Notes: generated by a model from the letters alone, not told the origin. Counted from the first letter of the stretch, positions 34,658 through 43,972 are shown. The stretch: 64,000 nucleotides of DNA from JBCBSZ01 sp039818945 (GCA_039818945.1 JBCBSZ010000002.1:104658-168657); one strand, 5' to 3'. Made by a program: numbers and translations.

Positions 34658-35515
34658 TCAGTCCTGGGCCGGCGCGGCGGCCGGAGCCTCCGGGGCCGGA
34701 GCCGCGGGTGCGGCCGCGGCAGGAGCCGCAGCGGCGGGCGCCGCAGCCGCCTCGGCGGCGACCTCGACGCGGGCCAGCTGCTCGGGCGAGGCCTGGTCGG
34801 CCGGGGCGGCGACGGGGCCACCCTTGGCGCCGATGTAGCGGCCCTCGAGCACCGCATCGGCGATCACGCGGCTGAGCAGGGTCGTCGAGCGGATCGCGTC
34901 GTCGTTGCCCGGGATCACGTAGTCGATGACGTCCGGGTCGCAGTTCGAGTCGACCACGGCGACGACGGGGATCTTGAGGCGGTTGGCCTCGGCCACGGCG
35001 ATGTGCTCGCGCTTGGTGTCGAGCATGAACATGGCGTCCGGCGGGCGGTGCAGGTTGCGGATGCCGCCCAGGTACCGCTGGAGCTTCTCGAGCTCGCGGG
35101 AGAGCAGCAGCGCTTCCTTCTTGGGCATCGCCTCGAAGTCACCGGCGGCCTGCATCTGCTCGAGCTCGAGCATCTTCTTCACGCGACCGTGGATGGTGCG
35201 GAAATTGGTCATCATGCCGCCGAGCCAACGCTGGTTGACGTAGGGCATGGCGCAGCGGCGGGCGTAGGCGGCGATGCCGTCCTGCGCCTGCTTCTTCGTG
35301 CCGACGAACAGGACCGTGCCACCGTCGGCGACGAGGTCGCGGATGAAGGTGTACGACTGGTTGATCCCGCCCAGGGTCTGCTGCAGATCGAAGATGTGGA
35401 TGCCGTTGCGCTCACCCCAGATGTACCGATCCATCTTGGGGTCCCAGCGGCGGGTCTGGTGTCCGAAGTGCACGCCGGCTTCGAGCAGCTGGCGCATGCT
35501 GACGACAGGGGCCAT
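34658..35515 (-). CDS. rpsB: 30S ribosomal protein S2
   Basis: A 285-residue S2: QLLEAGVHFGHQTRRWDPKM at the N-terminus, FDLQQTLGGINQSY, QRWLGGMMTNFRTI and VDSNCDPDVIDYVIPGNDDA. After residue 240 it has an Ala/Pro tail of about 45 residues not found in most S2 proteins. The start ATG at 35515 has GGGAGGAGCG nine bases upstream; the longer frame is not S2. First gene of the rpsB-tsf-pyrH-frr-cdsA run; 236 bases separate it from the gene upstream, room for its promoter and leader. Confidence 0.97.
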   Translation of the reverse strand: MAPVVSMRQLLEAGVHFGHQTRRWDPKMDRYIWGERNGIHIFDLQQTLGGINQSYTFIRDLVADGGTVLFVGTKKQAQDGIAAYARRCAMPYVNQRWLGGMMTNFRTIHGRVKKMLELEQMQAAGDFEAMPKKEALLLSRELEKLQRYLGGIRNLHRPPDAMFMLDTKREHIAVAEANRLKIPVVAVVDSNCDPDVIDYVIPGNDDAIRSTTLLSRVIADAVLEGRYIGAKGGPVAAPADQASPEQLARVEVAAEAAAAPAAAAPAAAAPAAPAPEAPAAAPAQD

Positions 35516-35664
35516 GTGATTCGCTCCTCCCTCGGTTCTCCTCGCCGGGCTGCAACGCCGCTCCCTGCCGGGAGGCGACGACCGATGGGACGCGCCCGGT
35601 GCGATGTGATGTGGTGGTGTCGGTGGTCTGACGACCTCGTGGCGACCGGGACCGGACGCCACAC

Positions 35665-35686
35665 GAGCGGGCCGCAGGGCCCGCTC
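35665..35686 (-). terminator. GC-rich hairpin between the LytM-lipase gene and rpsB
   Basis: A perfect 9-base-pair stem (GAGCGGGCC with GGCCCGCTC) and a four-base loop lies about 66 bases past the stop of the LytM-lipase fusion gene and about 150 bases before the rpsB start. No T-run follows. It may end the upstream transcript or belong to the rpsB leader. Apart from this hairpin I see nothing certain in 35516-35751. Confidence 0.4.
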
Positions 35687-35751
35687 CGGGAACGAGTGTA
35701 GACGGAGGCGGCGCCGGCCACGACCCCGACGTCGTCACCGGCCCGACCCGC

Positions 35752-37428
35752 TCAGTCCGGGACCTGGATCGTGCGCGTCGGCGGGCGCCGGGGCCCGATG
35801 TCGAAGCGGCCCGCCCAGGTGGTCGCGCCGAGGCCGACCCCGTCCGTGACCAGGCTGAGGCCCTCTCCGAACGCGGCGTCGCCGAACGCCCGGATGGCCG
35901 ACCGGCAGGTCGGCGGGAGGCCGCCCAGGGCCAGCGCCGTCTCGCGCCGGCCGGCAGCGCTCCCGGGCAGCCCGCCGTGGGTCCCGCCGACGACGGTCCA
36001 GCGGGCAGGCCCGTCGACCCTCGCGGCCGTGTTGGGCACGAGGGGGTCGATCCGCGCCCCCACGCTGGTGAGCGCGACGTCGTCGGGGATGTCGGGGAGA
36101 TCGAGCATCACGTCGGACCCCTCGGAGAGGTCGGCGAGCGCGTCGGATCGGAGCTCCGGCAGGCGGTCGCCGGTGCGGTCGTCGACGGTGTCGACGCCCC
36201 AGGCTGCGACCTCGCCCACGGTGTTGCCGTTCGAGGCGCGGATCGCCGTCGCGCCGCCGGCCCCGCGGTGCGGTGTCGCCAGCGTGACGACCCGCTCGAC
36301 CCCGCTGCCCACCTCGTCGACGGCGAGGCGCACGAGGATGCCGCCCATCGAGTGGGCCACGATGTCGATCGGCACGCCCGGCGACGCGGCGCGCACGTCT
36401 GCGAGGAGCTCGTCGAGCAGCTCGGCCGACTCCTCCAGACCGACCTCGGTGTCCGTTGGGGCGTAGGCGGACTCGTCGATGCCGAGCCCGGCACCGGTGC
36501 CCGGCGTCGCTCCGCCCTCGTAGGAGAAGCGCACGACGTCGCCGTCGTCGTAGCCCAGCGACCCGGGCGCGAGATCGACGAGCAGCCCGTCGTCGTGCCG
36601 GGACCGGAGTCCGCCGACGACCACGAGGATGCGCCGTTCGGCGGGCGGAGCGGGTGGCGCGGTCGACGACGGCGTGCACTCGCGGCGCAGCTCCCGCCAC
36701 ACCTCGACCGCCCGCTGGGCGACCGCGACCATGTTCCACTCGCGGGCGATGCTGACGAGGTACCCGAGCTGGGGATCGATCTCCCAGGCGAGTCGCTCGA
36801 CGAGATCGACCAGCTCGCCCCAGGCGTCGTCGAGCTCACCGAGTCCGTCGATCGCGGCACGACCACCCCGGCCGAGCGCCCCCGCTACCGCATCGAGCCC
36901 GTCCGTGAAGATGTTGCCGCGGTCGCCGAAGCGGAAGGCCGCGTACTCGCGGGTGATGCGGCGGTCGATCTCGTCGGCGATCAGGAACACCCGACGTCGC
37001 CCGCCCAACAGCTCGGCCGGGTCGAGGTAGGCCTGCCCGACGCGGACGCCGAAGTGCAGCGACGTCGTCGCCGTGCCCAACGGCGTCTCGGCATCGACCG
37101 ACCGGCCGACGTCGACCGAGATCGAGGCCAGTCCGGTGTAGGTGGTCCGGAGCCCGTCGGGGTGGCGGACGGTCACGACGAGGCGCCCTCCGACGTTGCC
37201 CGCGAAGGCGACCGTGCCCACCGCTGCGGACCGCACCGTCTGCCCCGGCCGGGTCCCGTACTCGAGGCCCCGGTTGCCCGAGCCGTAGCGCGTGGCCGGT
37301 GGACGGAACTCGTCGACCACCGGCGCATCGACCGGCGGGACGTAGTCGGTGGACTCGACGGCGTCGGCCGGCACGGCGCAGGTGGCGACCAGGCAGACGG
37401 CGACGGCGGCGGAGAGGAGCGCGCGCAT
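35752..37428 (-). CDS. Secreted fusion of degenerate LytM (M23) domain and lipase-like alpha/beta hydrolase
   Basis: A 558-residue exported protein with a signal peptide (LLSAAVAVCLVATCAVPADA). Residues 30-145 align with a LytM/M23 domain (GQTVRSAAVGTVAFAGNVGG, TSLHFGVRVG), but the zinc and catalytic residues are mostly gone: the HxxxD motif reads NRGLE, YxHL reads YTGL and HLHF reads SLHF. Residues 255-530 are an alpha/beta hydrolase of lipase/PGAP1 style: ILVVVGGLRS, the nucleophile elbow VAHSMGGILVR with Ser near 360, TLATPHRGAGG, a later Asp in GARIDPLVPN and a His in GGTHGGLPG. The triad looks intact. The pairing suggests a cell-wall-targeted esterase or lipase whose LytM part binds rather than cuts peptidoglycan; that is inference. 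Confidence 0.75.
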   Translation of the reverse strand: MRALLSAAVAVCLVATCAVPADAVESTDYVPPVDAPVVDEFRPPATRYGSGNRGLEYGTRPGQTVRSAAVGTVAFAGNVGGRLVVTVRHPDGLRTTYTGLASISVDVGRSVDAETPLGTATTSLHFGVRVGQAYLDPAELLGGRRRVFLIADEIDRRITREYAAFRFGDRGNIFTDGLDAVAGALGRGGRAAIDGLGELDDAWGELVDLVERLAWEIDPQLGYLVSIAREWNMVAVAQRAVEVWRELRRECTPSSTAPPAPPAERRILVVVGGLRSRHDDGLLVDLAPGSLGYDDGDVVRFSYEGGATPGTGAGLGIDESAYAPTDTEVGLEESAELLDELLADVRAASPGVPIDIVAHSMGGILVRLAVDEVGSGVERVVTLATPHRGAGGATAIRASNGNTVGEVAAWGVDTVDDRTGDRLPELRSDALADLSEGSDVMLDLPDIPDDVALTSVGARIDPLVPNTAARVDGPARWTVVGGTHGGLPGSAAGRRETALALGGLPPTCRSAIRAFGDAAFGEGLSLVTDGVGLGATTWAGRFDIGPRRPPTRTIQVPD

Positions 37429-37584
37429 CGTTTCCCCGGAGGTTCGCGAGGGGGAAGCGAGCTCGGCGGTCGAGGCGGCGATCGGCCTGCCGTCGCCCGC
37501 ACCCTAGCCGCTCATCTCCGGCGATCAACGTCCGATCTGGAAGAGGACGGCGTCACCGCGACGCCGAGGATCGGGACGGGAGCC

Positions 37585-38382
37585 GTGCGCGAGGACATCG
37601 ACGTCGACGGGCTGTGGGAGTGCTACGTCAGCGACCGGTCGAAGGACGACCGCGACCGGCTGATCCTGCACTACTCCGCGCTGGTCGGCTTCGTCGCGTC
37701 ACGTCTCGCGGCGGGCCTCCCGTCGTCGGTCGAGCAGGCCGAGCTGGCGAGCAGCGGGATGTTCGGGCTGATCGACGCCATCGAGAAGTTCGAGCCAGAG
37801 CGGGGCTTCAAGTTCGAGACCTACGCCATGTCGCGGATCCGGGGCGCCATCCTCGACGAGCTGCGCAGCTACGACTGGGTGCCGAGGTCGGTGCGGGCGA
37901 AGGCCCGCCAGCTCGAGCAGGCGTTCGCCCGGTTCGAGTCCGAGCACCACCGTGCGCCCTCCGACGAGGAGCTGGCCGATGCGCTCGGTCTCGATCTCGA
38001 CGCGCTCCAGGCGCTCATGACGCAGGTCTCGATGACCGGGGTGATCGCGCTCGACGAGCTGGTCGGGTCGGACAGCGATGACGCGACGGCGCTCGTCGAC
38101 GTCCTGCCCAGCAAGGTCGACGGGCCCAGCGACGTGCTCGCCGTCGAGGAGCTGCGCCACCGGATGGCCCGCGAGATCGACCAGCTGCCGGAGCGGGAGA
38201 AGCTGGTGCTGGCCCTCTACTACTACGAGGGGCTGACGCTGAACGAGATCGGCGGCGTCATCGGCGTGACCGAGAGCCGGGTCTGCCAGATCCACACCAA
38301 GGCGGTCATGCACCTCAAGTCGCGACTCGAGGCGAGTGAGCGCGACACGTCCGGCGCCCATCGCCGATCGGCCCGCTCCTGA
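37585..38382 (+). CDS. whiG: RNA polymerase sigma factor, FliA/WhiG type
   Basis: A 265-residue group 3 sigma factor. Region 2: DRDRLILHYSALVGFVASRL, LASSGMFGLIDAIEKFEPER and KFETYAMSRIRGAILDELRS. It is followed by DWVPRSVRAKARQLEQAF, typical of WhiG/FliA. Region 3 is in the middle and region 4 at the end (LPEREKLVLALYYYEGLTLN, GVTESRVCQIHTKAVMHLKS). No flagellar genes are in the window, so a WhiG-like developmental or motility role cannot be decided. I chose the GTG at 37585; the frame is open far upstream over the antisense of the hydrolase gene. Divergent from that gene. Confidence 0.9.
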   Translation: MREDIDVDGLWECYVSDRSKDDRDRLILHYSALVGFVASRLAAGLPSSVEQAELASSGMFGLIDAIEKFEPERGFKFETYAMSRIRGAILDELRSYDWVPRSVRAKARQLEQAFARFESEHHRAPSDEELADALGLDLDALQALMTQVSMTGVIALDELVGSDSDDATALVDVLPSKVDGPSDVLAVEELRHRMAREIDQLPEREKLVLALYYYEGLTLNEIGGVIGVTESRVCQIHTKAVMHLKSRLEASERDTSGAHRRSARS

Positions 38383-38417
38383 TCCAGCGCCCGGTCACCG
38401 CCGGAGGCGGGCCTAGG

Positions 38418-39434
38418 GTGACGCGGGTGTCACCGCTGGAACGACTGCGTGCGCTCCCCCGCCTCGGCGTCGGCCACTGGCCGACACCGCTGCACCGCCT
38501 CGATCGCTTCGGCGCCGAGCTCGGCGTCGAGATCTGGGCCAAGCGCGACGACGTCCAAGGGGTCGCGCTGGCCGGCAACAAGGTGAGGAAGTTCGACCTG
38601 GTCGTCGGGGACGCGCTCGCCCGCGGCTGCGATTCGTTGGTGACCACCGGCGCTCCCCAGTCGAACTCGGCCCGGACCGGAGCGGCGGTCGCTGCGGCGA
38701 ACGGCTTCCGCTGCGTGCTGCTGCTGACCGGGGCCGAGCCCGATGCCACCAAGGCCAACCTGTTGCTCGACCGGCTGCTCGGGGCGGAGCTCCGCTTCGT
38801 CGGCGACCGGTCGTGGCGCTGGCTCGACGAGGAGGTCGAGCGCGTCGCCGCCGAGATCGACGCCGCGGGCGGACGGGCCGTCTCCGCGCCGGTGGGTTGC
38901 TCGTCGCCGCTGGGTTCGCTGGGGTTCGCCCTCGCCTTCCTGGAGCTGGACGAGCAGCTCCGCGACGCCGGCGTGGCGCCATCGACCATCGTGCACACCT
39001 CGACGTCGGGCGGCACCCACGCCGGCCTGCTCGTGGGACGGGCACTCGCCGGGCGCACGGTCCGCATCGTCGGCGTCGACGTCGGCGGGCTCCACCGTGA
39101 GCCCGCGGCCGCGATCGGGGCGTTGGCGGCCGAGTCCGCCGCGCTGATCGGGCTCGACCTCCACATCTCGCCCGACGAGATCGAGATCACGACCGACCAG
39201 ATCGGCGACGGCTACGCCCGACCGACGCCGGCGGGCGCAGCGGCGATCGACTCGCTGGCCCGCTCCGAGGCGGTCGTCACCGACCCGGTGTACTCCGGGA
39301 AGGGGCTGGCCGGACTCGTCGACCTGGTCGAACGACGAGAGCTCGACGGGCCGATCGTGTTCTGGCACACCGGCGGCTACCACGCCCTGTTCGACCCGGT
39401 GCACGGCGACGAGCAACTGTCGGCCGGCGGCTGA
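38418..39434 (+). CDS. PLP-dependent D-cysteine desulfhydrase/ACC deaminase family enzyme
   Basis: A 338-residue fold-type II PLP enzyme. The N-terminus has LGVGHWPTPLHRLDRFGAEL, then IWAKRDDVQGVALAGNKVRK with the PLP Lys in AGNKVRK. TTGAPQSNSARTGAA and the phosphate-binding STSGGTHAGLL follow. Near the end are TDPVYSGKGLAGL and VFWHTGGYHALF. Members act as D-cysteine desulfhydrases or ACC deaminases; the sequence does not tell which without alignment of the active-site Tyr and Leu positions. The start is a GTG at 38418, with another GTG nine bases later. Its stop lies inside the first copy of a tandem repeat. Confidence 0.88.
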   Translation: MTRVSPLERLRALPRLGVGHWPTPLHRLDRFGAELGVEIWAKRDDVQGVALAGNKVRKFDLVVGDALARGCDSLVTTGAPQSNSARTGAAVAAANGFRCVLLLTGAEPDATKANLLLDRLLGAELRFVGDRSWRWLDEEVERVAAEIDAAGGRAVSAPVGCSSPLGSLGFALAFLELDEQLRDAGVAPSTIVHTSTSGGTHAGLLVGRALAGRTVRIVGVDVGGLHREPAAAIGALAAESAALIGLDLHISPDEIEITTDQIGDGYARPTPAGAAAIDSLARSEAVVTDPVYSGKGLAGLVDLVERRELDGPIVFWHTGGYHALFDPVHGDEQLSAGG

Positions 39435-39559
39435 CCGGTCAGAGCACCACGCGCAGCAGCGTCAGCTTCGGGCGGCTGACCGGTCAGCGCACCACGCGCA
39501 GCAGCATCTCTTCCGGCGGCTGACCGGTCAGAGCACCACGCGCAGCAGCGTCAGCTCGG
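39426..39559 (+). repeat. Three tandem copies of a 44-45 bp unit spanning the convergent gene ends
   Basis: Copies begin at 39426, 39471 and 39515. Each starts GGCGGC then the perfect 10-base palindrome TGACCGGTCA, then about 25 bases of the prfC 3' end. Copy 1 holds the stop codon of the upstream plus-strand gene, copy 3 holds the stop of prfC. Copies 1 and 3 are identical over about 41 bases; copy 2 differs mainly in its last third. The simplest reading is a twofold tandem duplication of the original stop-to-stop junction. Confidence 0.92.
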
Positions 39560-41108
39560 GCTGCTCGAGCTCGAGGCGCTCCAGCCAGCGGGCGCTCTCG
39601 AACAGCGCGAGCAGGGTGCCGTCGTCGCGGCTGGCGACCCGGACGCCGGGGAGCGCCTGGAGGGCCTCGACGGACTCGGCGTCGGTGAGCCGGGAGGCCT
39701 CGTAGGGGCTCGGCGCGAGCTCGACCTTCGCCCCGAACTCGTCCTCGAGCCGCCGGAGCGCCACGTCGAACTGCAGCTGGCCGACCGCGCCGAGCAACGG
39801 GATCGTGTCGAAGCCGGTCGGGTCGCGCAGCACCTGGACCACACCCTCGACGTCGAGCTGGTCGAGGCCCTTGCGGAACTGCTTGCTCCGAGACGCATCG
39901 AGCGAGCGAGCCACGCGGAACAGCTCGGGGGCGAACCGCGGGATCGGTGGGAACGTGAGCGGCTTGCCCGTGTGGACGGTGTCACCGACGTGGAGATCGG
40001 TCGCGTTGACGAGCCCGATGATGTCGCCGGGGTACGCCACGTCGACCGTCGTGCGCTCGGCGCCGAAGAGCGATTGCGCGTGCTTCGTACCGACCGTGGC
40101 CCCGCTCCTGGCCACCCGCAGACTCATCCCCCGCTCGAACGCTCCGGCGCAGAGGCGGACGAAGGCGACGCGGTCCCGGTGCTGCTTGTCCATGTTGGCC
40201 TGGACCTTGAACACGACACCGGCGACCTCGCCCTCGATCGGCACGAGGGCGCCGTCGGCGTCGGGCCGGGCACTGGGCGACGGCGCCAGCGCCACCATCG
40301 CGTCGAGCAGTTGGCGAACGCCGAAGTTGGTGAGCGCCGAGCCGAAGAAGACCGGGCTGGTCTCGCCGGCGAGGAAGGACTCGTCGTCGTGGAGCGCGTC
40401 CAGCGCCTCGAGCAGCTCGAGCTCCTCGGTGGCTCGCTCCCAGGCGGGCCCCTCCTCGGCGGCGGCCACGTCGAGCGGGACCACCTCCTCGGTGGCCTCG
40501 GTGGCCCCTCTCGCCGACCGCCCGTAGCGCACGAACTGCCCGGTCGTCCGATCGATCACTCCACGGAACTCGCCGCCCGGGCCGACCGGCCAGGTGATGG
40601 GGGTCGGACGGATGTCGATCTGCCGCTCGATGTCGTCGAGCAGCTCGAACGGTTCGAGACCTGGTCGGTCGAACTTGTTGATGAAGGTCACGAGCGGCAC
40701 GCCGCGCTGGCGGCAGACCTCGAAGAGCTTCAGGGTCTGGGCCTCGATGCCCTTGGCGGCGTCGAGGACCATGACCGCGGCGTCGGCGGCGGCCAGCACC
40801 CGATAGGTGTCCTCGGAGAAGTCGCGGTGACCGGGCGTGTCGAGCAGGTTGAGCACCGCGTCGCCATGACCGAACTGCAAGGCGGTCGCGGTGATCGAGA
40901 TGCCCCGCTCCTGCTCCATCGACATCCAGTCCGACGTGACCCGGCGGCGGCCGCCCCGCGCCTTGACCGCACCGGCCTCTTGCAGCGCACCGGCGTACAG
41001 GAGGAACTTCTCGGTGAGCGTCGTCTTGCCCGCGTCGGGGTGGGAGATGATGGCGAAGGTCCGGCGCCGGAAGGCTTCCCGGGCGACCTCGGCGGCGGAG
41101 TCGATCAT
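39528..41108 (-). CDS. prfC: Peptide chain release factor 3
   Basis: A 526-residue translational GTPase that releases RF1/RF2 from the ribosome. G motifs: ISHPDAGKTTLTEKFL, QERGISITATA, LLDTPGHRDFSEDTYR and FINKFDRPG. RF3 traits are the TSDWMSMEQERGIS switch region and PFELLDDIERQIDIRPTPIT. Domains II and III follow (SLFGAERTTVDVAYPGDIIG, GAVGQLQFDVALRRLEDEFG). RF3 is present in only part of the actinobacteria. ATG start at 41108, 39 bases after the dprA stop. The stop lies in the third repeat copy. Confidence 0.95.
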   Translation of the reverse strand: MIDSAAEVAREAFRRRTFAIISHPDAGKTTLTEKFLLYAGALQEAGAVKARGGRRRVTSDWMSMEQERGISITATALQFGHGDAVLNLLDTPGHRDFSEDTYRVLAAADAAVMVLDAAKGIEAQTLKLFEVCRQRGVPLVTFINKFDRPGLEPFELLDDIERQIDIRPTPITWPVGPGGEFRGVIDRTTGQFVRYGRSARGATEATEEVVPLDVAAAEEGPAWERATEELELLEALDALHDDESFLAGETSPVFFGSALTNFGVRQLLDAMVALAPSPSARPDADGALVPIEGEVAGVVFKVQANMDKQHRDRVAFVRLCAGAFERGMSLRVARSGATVGTKHAQSLFGAERTTVDVAYPGDIIGLVNATDLHVGDTVHTGKPLTFPPIPRFAPELFRVARSLDASRSKQFRKGLDQLDVEGVVQVLRDPTGFDTIPLLGAVGQLQFDVALRRLEDEFGAKVELAPSPYEASRLTDAESVEALQALPGVRVASRDDGTLLALFESARWLERLELEQPELTLLRVVL

Positions 41109-41147
41109 GGCCTCGCACGAGAGTTCGGGGACCCCTCACGATAACGG

Positions 41148-42287
41148 TCACGACCGCTCGGCCCCTCGACCGACACCGACGGCACCGACCGAGCGCCACC
41201 AGCCACCCTCGTCGGCGGCGAGCCGGAGCTCGGCCAGTCGATGCAGCGCACCGTGGAGCGAGACGACGTCGACGCCGGTCCTGGCGGCCAACACGTCGAC
41301 GCTCGTGGGCGTCGCGTCGAGCGCGGCGACGATCGGTCGCAGCTCGGCCGGCGGCGGCCGCAGCGCCGGCGTCTCCGGCGCCGGTCCGATCTGGCGGAGC
41401 CCCAGCGCCGTGAGCACGTCGTCGACGTGACGGGCCGGCGTCGCCCCGTCGGCGAGCAGCGCGTTGGTGCCGGCCGACGCCGGGCTGGTGATGGGCCCGG
41501 GCACCGCGAGCACCGGGATGTCGCGTTCGAGCGCGGCCGAGACGGTGTGCATCGAGCCGCCGCTCGCATGCGACTCCACCACGACCACGGCATCGGCCAG
41601 GCCGGCGAGGATCCGGTTGCGCGCCGGGAACCGCCAGCGGGCCGCCGGGGTCCCCATCGGCGCCTCGGACGCGATCGCTCCCCGGTCGGCGATCTGGCTC
41701 CACAGCGACCGGTTGCGGCCGGGGTACACGACGTCGAGGCCGGTGGCCACGACGGCGAGCGGCGGCGCAGCGCCGCCCTCGAGCGCGCCGCGGTGGGCGG
41801 CTGCGTCGATGCCCAACGCCAGACCCGACGCGACCACGACCCCGACCGCAGCGAGCCCCCGACCCAGCTCGGTGGCGACGTCGCGCCCGTATCCGGAGCA
41901 CCGGCGGGTGCCGACGATCGCGACCGACGGCCCGACCGGCAACGGACCCGTGGCGAGCAGCAACGCCGGCGGCTCGGGGTCGTCGACGAGCCGTTCGGGG
42001 AAGTCGGGGTCGCCGCGGCGCCAGACCGCCACATCCCGGTGCCGTCGCCGGATGTCGTCGAGGTCGAGGGTGCGGGCCCGATGGACCCAGGCCTCGCGCA
42101 CCGCGGGCCATCTCGCACCGCAGCGCTCGACGACCAGGCGGTCGAGCCGGTGACCGCCGCGGAGCAGCTCGGCCCACACCCAGGCGGGATCTCGTCCCGC
42201 GACGAGGGCATCGAGCCGTGCCGGGCCCATGTGGGGCAGCGAGGCCAGCGCCAGCAGGTGCACCGGCGGCTCGCCCGTGGCGCTCAT
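41148..42287 (-). CDS. dprA: DNA-processing protein DprA
   Basis: A 379-residue protein that loads RecA on incoming single-stranded DNA during transformation. The Rossmann core shows VAIVGTRRCSGYGRDVA, VVASGLALGIDAAAHRGAL, ATGLDVVYPGRN, SEAPMGTPAARWRFPARNRI and SHASGGSMHTVSAALER. The C-terminal 80 residues form a winged-helix-like domain (DVLAARTGVDVVSLHGALHR). The start ATG at 42287 overlaps the comM stop as ATGA. Confidence 0.95.
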   Translation of the reverse strand: MSATGEPPVHLLALASLPHMGPARLDALVAGRDPAWVWAELLRGGHRLDRLVVERCGARWPAVREAWVHRARTLDLDDIRRRHRDVAVWRRGDPDFPERLVDDPEPPALLLATGPLPVGPSVAIVGTRRCSGYGRDVATELGRGLAAVGVVVASGLALGIDAAAHRGALEGGAAPPLAVVATGLDVVYPGRNRSLWSQIADRGAIASEAPMGTPAARWRFPARNRILAGLADAVVVVESHASGGSMHTVSAALERDIPVLAVPGPITSPASAGTNALLADGATPARHVDDVLTALGLRQIGPAPETPALRPPPAELRPIVAALDATPTSVDVLAARTGVDVVSLHGALHRLAELRLAADEGGWWRSVGAVGVGRGAERS

Positions 42288-43798
42288 GCCGCGACCTCCA
42301 GCGTCGGTGCGAGCTCGATCCGCAGTCCCAGCGCCGTCGCGAGGAGCTCGTCGCCGAGGGGCGGCTCGGCCCCGACCAGGTCGGCGAGCGTCAGCGCCAC
42401 CGCTCGCACCCGCCGAGCCCCTCGGGGGCTCAGCCGGCCCGCGGCCAACGCGTCGAGGATCAGGCGACGGGCGCCGGCGTCGAGCGGCGAGACCGCGTCG
42501 AGCGCTGCCGCCGAGAGATCGCTGTTCGCCACGACACCTCGCTCGCGCGCCCGGCACCGGGCCCGTTCGACTCGAGCGGCCACCGACTCGCTCGACTCGC
42601 CGCCGACCCCGCCCAGGACCGCCTCGGCCGGCGGGCGGGGCACCACCACCCGGAGGTCGAAGCGGTCGAGCAGCGGGCCGGAGAGGCGGCGCAGGTAGCG
42701 GGCCCGAGCGGCATCGCTGCACCGACACGAGGCCGGCCCGTTGCCACCACCGCACGGGCACGGGTTCGTCGCGCCGACCAGGAGGAACCGGGCCGGGAAC
42801 TGCACCGACGCCCGCGCCCGGGCGACCCGGATGACCCCTTCCTCCAGCGGTTGGCGCAGCGCATCGAGCACCCGGGTCGGGAACTCGCCCATCTCGTCGA
42901 GGAAGAGCACGCCACGGTGGGCCAGGCTCGCCTCGCCCGGGCGGACCGCTGCGCTGCCGCCACCGATGAGGCTCACCATCGACGCGCCGTGGTGTGGCGC
43001 TCGGAACGGCGGCGCCGCTGCGGTGCCGACGGCCTGCCCCGACCCGGAGGCCGAGTGGATCTTCGAGACCTCGAGCCGATGCTCCGGAGCGAGCGGTGGC
43101 AACAGACCGGGGAGGCGCCGGGCGAGCATGGTCTTGCCCGACCCCGGCGGGCCGATCATCAACAGGTGGTGCGCTCCCGCCGCGGCGACCTCGAGGGCCA
43201 GTCGAGCGGTCGGCTGGCCCCTCACATCGGCCAGGTCGGGGCCGCCCACCGCCACGAGCTCCGGCGGCTCGACCGGCCCGTCAGACGGCCAGGGTGCCTC
43301 GCCCTGCAGCGCCTCGACCACGGCCGTGAGGCGCGAGACGGGGCGCAGCGTGCCGGCGGCACCCACGGACGCCTCGACCGCGCTGGCGGCGGGGAGCACG
43401 ATCTCGCCGGTGCCCAGCGCCTCGATCAGGGGCACGGCGCCGGCCACCGCCCGGATCGACCCGTCGAGCCCGAGCTCGCCGACGAAGGACCGGCCGCCGA
43501 GCACCTCGACCGGCAGCTGGCCGCTCGCGACGAGCACACCGACGGCGATCGGGAGGTCGAGACCGGAGCCGACCTTCGGGAGACCGCTGGGCGCCAGGTT
43601 GACCGTGATCCGCTGCATCGGCCAGGTGAAGCCGCTCGACAACAGGGCGGCGCGCACCCGATCGCGCGCCTCGCGGCAGGAGGCATCGGGCAGTCCGACG
43701 ATGCTGAACGACGGCAGGCCCGACGACACGTGCACCTCGACCGAGACGCGGTGACCGTCGACGCCGAGCACGGTGGAGGAGGGAACCTCGGCCAACAT
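42284..43798 (-). CDS. comM: ComM/YifB family AAA+ ATPase (Mg chelatase-like)
   Basis: A 504-residue protein. The N-terminal Lon-like domain has VEVHVSSGLPSFSIVGLPDA, VNLAPSGLPKVGSGLDLPIA and GELGLDGSIRAVAGAVP. The AAA+ core has Walker A LLMIGPPGSGKTMLARRLPG, RAPHHGASMVSLIGGG, Walker B GVLFLDEMGEF and NPCPCGGG. ComM promotes branch migration of transforming DNA. It sits directly before dprA, so the pair supports natural-transformation or recombination functions. The start ATG at 43798 is family-like (MLAEVPSSTVLGVDG). Confidence 0.95.
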   Translation of the reverse strand: MLAEVPSSTVLGVDGHRVSVEVHVSSGLPSFSIVGLPDASCREARDRVRAALLSSGFTWPMQRITVNLAPSGLPKVGSGLDLPIAVGVLVASGQLPVEVLGGRSFVGELGLDGSIRAVAGAVPLIEALGTGEIVLPAASAVEASVGAAGTLRPVSRLTAVVEALQGEAPWPSDGPVEPPELVAVGGPDLADVRGQPTARLALEVAAAGAHHLLMIGPPGSGKTMLARRLPGLLPPLAPEHRLEVSKIHSASGSGQAVGTAAAPPFRAPHHGASMVSLIGGGSAAVRPGEASLAHRGVLFLDEMGEFPTRVLDALRQPLEEGVIRVARARASVQFPARFLLVGATNPCPCGGGNGPASCRCSDAARARYLRRLSGPLLDRFDLRVVVPRPPAEAVLGGVGGESSESVAARVERARCRARERGVVANSDLSAAALDAVSPLDAGARRLILDALAAGRLSPRGARRVRAVALTLADLVGAEPPLGDELLATALGLRIELAPTLEVAA

Positions 43799-43972
43799 GG
43801 CCGGCCTCTCGTGGTGGCGGGCGAGATCGTGCACCTCGCGACGTCGACGACGGTAGTGCGGGGCTGTGGCATCACCGACGGAAGGACCGTGACCGACGTC
43901 ACAGGATCTGCCGACATCCGGAGCGGCGATGGCTCCGATCCCCGGGTGTTCGACCAACGAGGAGGAACACCC

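Noticed and set aside
35977..37584. Sigma factor read as an 801-residue protein starting at 35977
   Set aside because: The first 536 codons are antisense to the LytM-lipase gene; sigma similarity begins only after 37585.
39426..39559. Tandem repeats considered as an integration (att) site
   Set aside because: There is no integrase, tRNA or mobile gene nearby, and the repeats are explained by duplication of the gene junction.
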